Shown here: positions 58,696 through 64,000 of the stretch, one piece after another
Layout of the letters: each line of letters begins with the position of its first letter
Numbering within the stretch: position 1 is the first letter of the stretch
DNA from: Paenibacillus cellulositrophicus
GTDB taxonomy: Bacteria > Bacillota > Bacilli > Paenibacillales > Paenibacillaceae
DNA length: 64,000 nt
Direction of reading: 5' to 3'
Assembly: GCF_009363095.1 (NCBI RefSeq)
Contig: NZ_CP045296.1
Location: 248,001-312,000 of the forward strand
Position numbers and translations under genes: made by a program
Notes under the pieces: generated by a model
The model's input: the letters and a program-made list of their open reading frames with translations, nothing else
What the model was told of the DNA's origin: nothing
Database searches by the model: none

Positions 58696-60318
58696 ATGGC
58701 AAAGAAGTGGATCAATATGGTTGCGGCAGTCACGATGCTCATCTTCGTACTCAGCGCTTGCAGCGGTGGAAGCAAAACTTCCAATGAAGGAGCTGCACCG
58801 TCAGCGGAACCTGCACCAACCGGAGGCGCCGGAGCCGGAAGCAGCACCGAGCAGTATGGCGACACAGGCGGATTAAAGCTGCCGCTGGTTGATAAGCCGA
58901 CGACGATTAAATTTATGTTGTCGAGCAACTCGGCCAAAATCGGCGACGACAAGCTGATTGTCCAGGAGCTGGAGAAGCGTACGGGGATCAAGGTCGAGTT
59001 CCAAACGTATTCCCCGCAAACGTATCAGGACAAATTGAAGGTTGTGGTGGCCTCCGGCAAACTTCCGGACATTTTCATCGGGCTGAAGCCGGCTGAACTG
59101 AAAAAAATCGGCCAGCAAAAAGGCGTAGTCGCGATCAACGAATATGCCGACATGCTGCCGAACTTCTCCAAATTGTATTTGAAGGAAAACAATTGGGTCA
59201 TTAAATCGTTTGGCGACGAAAAAGGCAACATTTATACGTGGCCCATCTACGACCTTAACCGGGATGTCAATCATGGCTTCCTGTACCGGAAAGACATTTT
59301 TGACAAGAACGGCATCAAGGAATGGACAAATACAGAAGAATTCTACCAGGCTCTGAAGAAGCTGAAGGAAATTTACCCGGATTCTTATCCTTATGCTTCC
59401 AAAGGTCTGGCCAACATCTTCAGAGATTGGTCCTTCGGATGGGGCATCGGTAATGGCGACAACTATCCGGCGTATTACGACGAAAAGGACGGAACGTGGA
59501 AATATGCGACGGTTCAGCCGGAGCACAAGGATATGCTTGATTTTATGAAAAAGCTGTACAACGAAGGGCTGATGGATCCCGAGTTTCTGACGGATACGCA
59601 GGATTCCTGGACGACGAAGATGACGACCGACAAATCGTTTGTCACCTGGGATTGGATCGGCAGACTCGACTTGTTCTACAACCAGGTGAAGGACAAAAAT
59701 CCGGATTATGATTTAAGATACGCCAATCCGGTCGGCCCAACGGGCCATGTCAGAACCCTTCCGAAAGTCTCCGACTTTAGCATTGCGGTCGCCAACAACA
59801 AGAACAAGGAAGCGGCGCTTAAACTGCTCGATTACCTCACCAGTCCTTCGGGCGGCGAGCTGATGACCGTTGGTGTGGAGGGTGTCAACTTCGAATGGGG
59901 GCAGGACGGCCGTCCGGTGTATCCGGAGCTCAAGGATCTCCCGCTCGTCGATATCGGCGTGCTGGAAGACCGCTACGGCATGTGGCTGGAAGGAGCATAC
60001 CTCAGACCGGATAAACGCAGCGTGTACTATAAGTTCTCCGAAAAAGAACAGGAAGCCCAGGACAAAATCATGAAAGATGACAAGAGAGAACCGATGGATC
60101 CGATCCTGAACTTCACCGATGACGAAATTTCCACGATGGCGGAGCTGCAAACATCGCTTCAGAAAGCGGCGGAGGAATTCAACGCCAAATATATTCTGGA
60201 TAAATCTTACGGCGACGCACAGTTCGAAAATTTCAAGAAGCAAATCGCCAAGCAGGGCCTGGACGACCTGATGAAAATTTATAACGATGCCCAAAAACGT
60301 TACGACGCGGCGAAATAA
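58696..60318 (+). CDS. Extracellular solute-binding lipoprotein (sugar ABC importer)
   Basis: A 540-residue lipoprotein: signal peptide with lipobox LSACS, a Gly/Ala/Pro/Glu-rich linker of about 35 residues, then a family 1 solute-binding fold (TTIKFMLSSNSAKIGDDK, KVVVASGKLPDIFIGLKP, FLYRKDIFDKNGIKEWTNTEEFYQALKKLKEIYPD). It is of the Paenibacillus LipO/LplA group. ATG 58696 is 6 bp after GAAGGAGGAAAG. Two permease genes follow, giving a complete importer without its ATPase. The substrate is probably an oligosaccharide or uronate related to the upstream epimerase and aldolase. Confidence 0.9.
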   Translation: MAKKWINMVAAVTMLIFVLSACSGGSKTSNEGAAPSAEPAPTGGAGAGSSTEQYGDTGGLKLPLVDKPTTIKFMLSSNSAKIGDDKLIVQELEKRTGIKVEFQTYSPQTYQDKLKVVVASGKLPDIFIGLKPAELKKIGQQKGVVAINEYADMLPNFSKLYLKENNWVIKSFGDEKGNIYTWPIYDLNRDVNHGFLYRKDIFDKNGIKEWTNTEEFYQALKKLKEIYPDSYPYASKGLANIFRDWSFGWGIGNGDNYPAYYDEKDGTWKYATVQPEHKDMLDFMKKLYNEGLMDPEFLTDTQDSWTTKMTTDKSFVTWDWIGRLDLFYNQVKDKNPDYDLRYANPVGPTGHVRTLPKVSDFSIAVANNKNKEAALKLLDYLTSPSGGELMTVGVEGVNFEWGQDGRPVYPELKDLPLVDIGVLEDRYGMWLEGAYLRPDKRSVYYKFSEKEQEAQDKIMKDDKREPMDPILNFTDDEISTMAELQTSLQKAAEEFNAKYILDKSYGDAQFENFKKQIAKQGLDDLMKIYNDAQKRYDAAK

Positions 60319-60340
60319 ATCAATGAGGATTTGAAGACTT

Positions 60341-61270
60341 ATGAAGAAACCGAACAAGGGACGTTTGACCGAAACGCTGAAGCACATCCGGCGGGACCGT
60401 GAACTGCTGCTGCTCTTTATCCCGTGTATTCTCTTTTATATCATTTTTCGCTACGGTCCCCTGTACGGCTTGATTATTGCTTTTAAGGACTACAGCGTGT
60501 TCTCCGGCGTGATGGGCAGCGATTGGGTCGGCCTGAAGCATTTTGTTAAATTTTTCAGCAATCAGGACTTTTGGATGCTGTTCCGCAATACATTGCTGCT
60601 TGGATTTTACACGCTGATCTTCGGCTTCCCGTTTCCGATTCTGCTGGCGATCCTGCTGAACGAGGTCCGGACCAAGTGGTTTAAAAAATCGGTGCAAACG
60701 CTCAGTTACCTGCCGGCGTTTTTGTCAGTCGTCATTATCAGCAGCATGATCATCGACTTCCTGTCGCCGACGAACGGTCTGCTCAACCAGCTGCTTTCTG
60801 CGTTCGGCTTTGAGAAAAAGTACTTTCTCGTAGATCCCGGCTGGTTCCGTCCGATCTATGTGATCTCCGAGATCTGGGGCACGATCGGCTATGAGTCGAT
60901 CATCTACCTGGCCGCGATTGCGGGAATCAATCCGACGCTGTATGAAGCGGCCCGTGTTGACGGCGCATCCCGGTTTCACATGATCCGGCACATTACGATT
61001 CCCGGTCTCATGCCGACGATGCTCATTATGTTCATCCTGAAAACAGGCTCGATGATCCGAATCGGCTACGAAAAGGTGCTGCTGCTGTACAATCCGATGA
61101 CCTACAACGTGGCCGACGTCTTCTCGACATATGTGTACCGGAAAGGACTGCTCGAATCCAATTACAGCTATGCCGCCGCGGTCGGCATGTTTGAAGCGCT
61201 GGTGGCCATGACGATGCTCCTTGGCGCAAATGCAATCAGCCGGAAGATCGGAGGGAAAGGGCTATGGTAG
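60341..61270 (+). CDS. ABC sugar transporter permease (LplB type)
   Basis: A 309-residue membrane protein with six helices: LLLFIPCILFYIIFRYGPLYGLIIAFKDYSVFSG is the family start and the EAA loop is YEAARVDGASRFHMIRHITIPGL. It works with the next permease. It overlaps the following gene by 7 bp, so translation is coupled. The ATG at 60341 has a weak GAGGA SD. Confidence 0.88.
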   Translation: MKKPNKGRLTETLKHIRRDRELLLLFIPCILFYIIFRYGPLYGLIIAFKDYSVFSGVMGSDWVGLKHFVKFFSNQDFWMLFRNTLLLGFYTLIFGFPFPILLAILLNEVRTKWFKKSVQTLSYLPAFLSVVIISSMIIDFLSPTNGLLNQLLSAFGFEKKYFLVDPGWFRPIYVISEIWGTIGYESIIYLAAIAGINPTLYEAARVDGASRFHMIRHITIPGLMPTMLIMFILKTGSMIRIGYEKVLLLYNPMTYNVADVFSTYVYRKGLLESNYSYAAAVGMFEALVAMTMLLGANAISRKIGGKGLW

Positions 61271-62127
61271 GAGAACGCAAAATATCGGTCTTCAGCATCG
61301 TCAACGCCCTGATCCTGGCCTGCATCGCGATTGCGACGCTCTATCCGGTGCTCTACATCACGGTCATTTCGTTCAGCGACACGGCTTCGGTCATTCAGGG
61401 CAAGGTATTCCTGTTTCCCAAAGGCTTTAATCTCGATGCCTACAAAGAAGTGCTGAGCAACAACACGATTCCCAGAGCTTATCTGAATTCCATTTACTAT
61501 ACGGCTTTGGGTACCTTCATCAATCTGCTGTTTACGGCGGTGGCTGCGTATCCGCTGTCCCAGCCCAATTTCTTCGGGCGGAGGGTGTTCATGCTGGGGA
61601 TCATTGTCACGATGTTCCTGAACCCCGGCATTATCCCCACGTACATCGTCGTTCAAAAGCTGGGGCTGACGGATACGGTCTGGTCGCTTGTGCTGCCGAA
61701 CGCGATCTGGACGATGGAGCTGATCATTCTGAAGAGCTTCTATGAAAACATGTCGTCACAGATCCGTGAGGCGGCCCTCATCGACGGCGCATCGGAGACG
61801 CGGATTCTGTTCAGTATCGTCATCCCGCTTTCCAAGCCGGCGCTGGCATCCATCGGCCTGTTCTTTTTCATGGGCCACTGGAACAGCTTTTTCCTTCCGC
61901 TCATTTATTTGAACGACAAGGAGATGTATCCGCTTCAGGTGGTCCTGCGCGATATGCTCATTTTTAACAGCGAAAATGATGCCGGACTTGTGGACCGGGC
62001 GGCCCTCGCACCGCAGGCGGTCAAGAACGCCACGATCGTGCTGTCGATGATTCCGGTGCTGCTGATCTATCCTTTTGCCCAAAAGTATTTTGCCAAAGGA
62101 GTCATGTTAGGTTCCGAGAAGGGTTAA
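61264..62127 (+). CDS. ABC sugar transporter permease (LplC/YtcP type)
   Basis: A 287-residue membrane protein with six helices: LILACIAIATLYPVLYITVISFSDTASV at the start, PGIIPTYIVVQKLGLTDT, the EAA loop REAALIDGASETRILFSIVIPLSK and the typical C-terminus KYFAKGVMLGSEKG. The start ATG lies inside the end of the LplB-type gene with GGAGGGAAAGG before it. Confidence 0.88.
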   Translation: MVGERKISVFSIVNALILACIAIATLYPVLYITVISFSDTASVIQGKVFLFPKGFNLDAYKEVLSNNTIPRAYLNSIYYTALGTFINLLFTAVAAYPLSQPNFFGRRVFMLGIIVTMFLNPGIIPTYIVVQKLGLTDTVWSLVLPNAIWTMELIILKSFYENMSSQIREAALIDGASETRILFSIVIPLSKPALASIGLFFFMGHWNSFFLPLIYLNDKEMYPLQVVLRDMLIFNSENDAGLVDRAALAPQAVKNATIVLSMIPVLLIYPFAQKYFAKGVMLGSEKG

Positions 62128-62170
62128 GCGGACGGATGTGGAATAGTTGTCATCATGAGAGGTGACGCCA

Positions 62171-64000
62171 ATGAATCGGCTGCTTGCAAACCGGGGACTA
62201 CTGCAAATCTTCTGCTCTCTGCTGTTAGTCATCATGATCATGTCTGCATCAAGCTATGTCGTTTACAAAAAATCCATTTCCGGCATCTATGACAAAGTTA
62301 CGCAAAACAATCGGCTCGTCGTTAAAAATATCATCCAGGCGTTCGACAGCAGCTTTACGACGGTCAACAATCTGATTTTTACGATCCACGGACTGCCGTT
62401 TGATCCGGTCAAATCCGGAGACGACGGCCGTATGGATATGGCACAGGTCTATAATTTGCAGGATAATCTGGCATCGCTGATTTCTTCTGTCGATTATATC
62501 GAAGATGTCATCGTTTTTTACGACAACCAGGATCTGGCCATTACGGCTAATGGAACGAGCGACATGAAGCTGCTCTTCCAGAACAAGTATAGGCACGATA
62601 CGTACAATGCCTCGTACTGGCGCAGCTTTTCCAAATCCAAACGTCCGTTTACGGTATTTCCTTCTTCCGATTACATGATGCAGACGGAAGGGTCTAAAAC
62701 GCAAAGCCGGCAGCTCATCGCCGTCATGGACGGCAACAAATACAAGCTGTCGGATAAAAACGTGATTATCCTGATCAATGCGGAAAAGCTGCTGCAGCAT
62801 GTGAACATGTCCTCCATGATTCCGGGAGCGTCCATGATCGTGCTGGACGGCGACCGGAAAATCGTGCTCAGCACGGAAAAAAACTGGGACCTGGTCGAAG
62901 TGCTGAACGACGTCTATTTTAACCAGTCCCAGGAAGACTCGCTGACCCGCGGTGACTTCGAGTATCATGTGTACCAGTCGGATTACAACGATTTCATTTA
63001 CATTGATAAGATGCCTTATCAATTCCAGAATATCGATACCGTGGCCAGCGGCAGCCGGATCATTATGGTGATCGCCATTGTGAGCGCGGTGCTGCTGTCC
63101 GGGCTGCTCAGCGTCTATCTGTACCTGCCGGTCAAAGGCATTCTTCAGCTGTTCGGAGAGGGCCGCGTCAAAGGGAATGACTTTCGGAAAATCTACAGCG
63201 GCATCGTCAAAGTCCAGCGCGAGAACGAAGCGCTAAGGCAGCGGATGGAGAGAGCCGAGGCTGATATGTGCAGGAACGCGTTCTTCCGGGTGCTGGAAAG
63301 CCAACGCTCCAGCGACATCGCGCGGGATGTGCTGAAATATGAGCCGTTTTTCTTCCGGGACCGCAGCTTTGTGATGGCATCCCTTGAGTTGAGGCTTTCC
63401 CAGAAGGGGGATCGTTCTCATCCCGCGATGGAGCCCCGGCAGATGACTGAGCTGCTGCGCAAGGAACTTGGCAGCATGGCGGGTGCGGGCTATACGGCAG
63501 TGTTTCACCAGCGGGAGATGCAGTTTCTTATCCTGCTGGGCATACCGCAGGGCGGCGACCGGCAGACGGTGATATCCGGCTGGGCTGCCTTCATTCAGGA
63601 AGCGAACCGCGATGTGCTGCCTGGGTATGTGCTCCGTTCCTTTGTCAGCAAGGATTATGAGGCTCATGTCCCGAACCTTCTGTCCGCTTATCAGGACATC
63701 TTGAACGGGATGCTCTACCGGAACGTACAGGATGAGGCGCAGACCGTGATCGATACTGCGGCGGTACAGTATGTGGGTGACGTTTATTTTCCACTGGAGA
63801 AAATGGATCATTTGGCCCGCTGCCTGACGGCCGGACTGACTGAGGAGAGCATCCAAATCGTGACGGACATTATTCACGAAAATGCAGGCCGGAACATTCA
63901 TCATTATCATCTGGCCCATGTGGCCAAAAGCATGTTCCTCTATCTGATCAAGCCGGCCAAAGCTACGGCGGAAGGCGATCAGGAACTGATGCAGCTGGAG
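62171..64000 (+). CDS. Membrane-bound sensor of the AraC-type regulator family (N-terminal part; gene runs off the window)
   Basis: The frame is open from ATG 62171 (SD GAGAGGTGA at 62157-62165) to the last base, 610 codons without a stop. An N-terminal helix (about 9-32: LLQIFCSLLLVIMIMSASSYVVY) and a second helix near 296-318 (IIMVIAIVSAVLLSGLLSVYLYLPV) flank a Cache-like extracellular sensor of about 260 residues. After it come a coiled region (RENEALRQRMERAEADM) and a helical cytoplasmic part. This build matches the large Paenibacillus AraC-family regulators with two membrane helices, whose DNA-binding domain lies at the C-terminus, here outside the window. Its position, 43 bp after the permease genes, makes it the regulator of this importer. 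Confidence 0.8.
   Translation, partial: MNRLLANRGLLQIFCSLLLVIMIMSASSYVVYKKSISGIYDKVTQNNRLVVKNIIQAFDSSFTTVNNLIFTIHGLPFDPVKSGDDGRMDMAQVYNLQDNLASLISSVDYIEDVIVFYDNQDLAITANGTSDMKLLFQNKYRHDTYNASYWRSFSKSKRPFTVFPSSDYMMQTEGSKTQSRQLIAVMDGNKYKLSDKNVIILINAEKLLQHVNMSSMIPGASMIVLDGDRKIVLSTEKNWDLVEVLNDVYFNQSQEDSLTRGDFEYHVYQSDYNDFIYIDKMPYQFQNIDTVASGSRIIMVIAIVSAVLLSGLLSVYLYLPVKGILQLFGEGRVKGNDFRKIYSGIVKVQRENEALRQRMERAEADMCRNAFFRVLESQRSSDIARDVLKYEPFFFRDRSFVMASLELRLSQKGDRSHPAMEPRQMTELLRKELGSMAGAGYTAVFHQREMQFLILLGIPQGGDRQTVISGWAAFIQEANRDVLPGYVLRSFVSKDYEAHVPNLLSAYQDILNGMLYRNVQDEAQTVIDTAAVQYVGDVYFPLEKMDHLARCLTAGLTEESIQIVTDIIHENAGRNIHHYHLAHVAKSMFLYLIKPAKATAEGDQELMQLE

Overview
This window reads as a chromosomal segment of a Paenibacillus-type member of the Bacillales. 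The evidence is a fairly high GC content, strong AGGAGG-type ribosome binding sites, frequent TTG and GTG starts, YesMN-type two-component systems beside LplB/LplC-type sugar importers, an SLH-anchored giant surface protein, a small YjcZ-type sporulation protein and a T-box leader. No rRNA, tRNA, CRISPR array, insertion sequence or prophage was seen. The species cannot be told from the sequence alone.

Layout. 1-2.1 kb: tail of a spermidine-synthase-like gene, then a structured leader RNA (possible 3-codon uORF, stem-loops, terminator) ahead of an overlapping vat-vgb pair (streptogramin A acetyltransferase and streptogramin B lyase). 2.1-13.3 kb: single metabolic genes: a GxGYxYP-family secreted protein, an alpha/beta hydrolase with a 21-bp palindromic operator and a TetR gene, a stalk-domain protein, a divergent EamA exporter/MocR regulator pair with tandem repeats between them, an esterase and a ThDP-dependent 2-oxoacid decarboxylase. 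13.5-21.5 kb: a five-gene polysaccharide operon (tandem-NodB lipoprotein, nucleotide-sugar 6-dehydrogenase with a frameshift, PilZ-GT2 synthase, PgaB-like membrane protein, GH18-like protein), which suggests a c-di-GMP-gated uronate polymer. 21.5-29.6 kb: AraC regulator and GH172 enzyme with a cre-like site, Gln-specific T-box and glnS, VOC protein, LacI regulator, a SigA-like sigma factor without region 1.1, and a membrane-anchored Mrr-like protein.

29.6-41 kb: sugar uptake and catabolism: YesN/YesM, two permeases, a binding lipoprotein, ThuA, a YjcZ-type microprotein, an AraC regulator, a TIM-barrel isomerase and a Gfo/Idh/MocA dehydrogenase. 41.2-47.5 kb: one ~2,080-residue surface protein (two lamin-tail-like regions, metallophosphoesterase, three SLH domains). 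47.7-54.4 kb: a tightly packed TerB-N protein, DUF2791/BrxD-like ATPase and Lhr-like helicase, the gene composition of the Shango anti-phage system, followed 24 bp later by a GGDEF-like/winged-helix gene. 54.5-56.2 kb: an AT-richer divergent TetR/Cys-hydrolase pair, probably acquired. 56.3-64 kb: a second sugar module (epimerase, DapA-family aldolase, binding lipoprotein, two permeases, membrane AraC-type regulator running off the right edge).

The most noteworthy items are the leader in front of vat-vgb, where the 3' arm of the first hairpin can pair with the 5' arm of the terminator; the PilZ-GT2 polysaccharide operon; and the Shango-like cluster with its extra nucleotide-cyclase-like gene.
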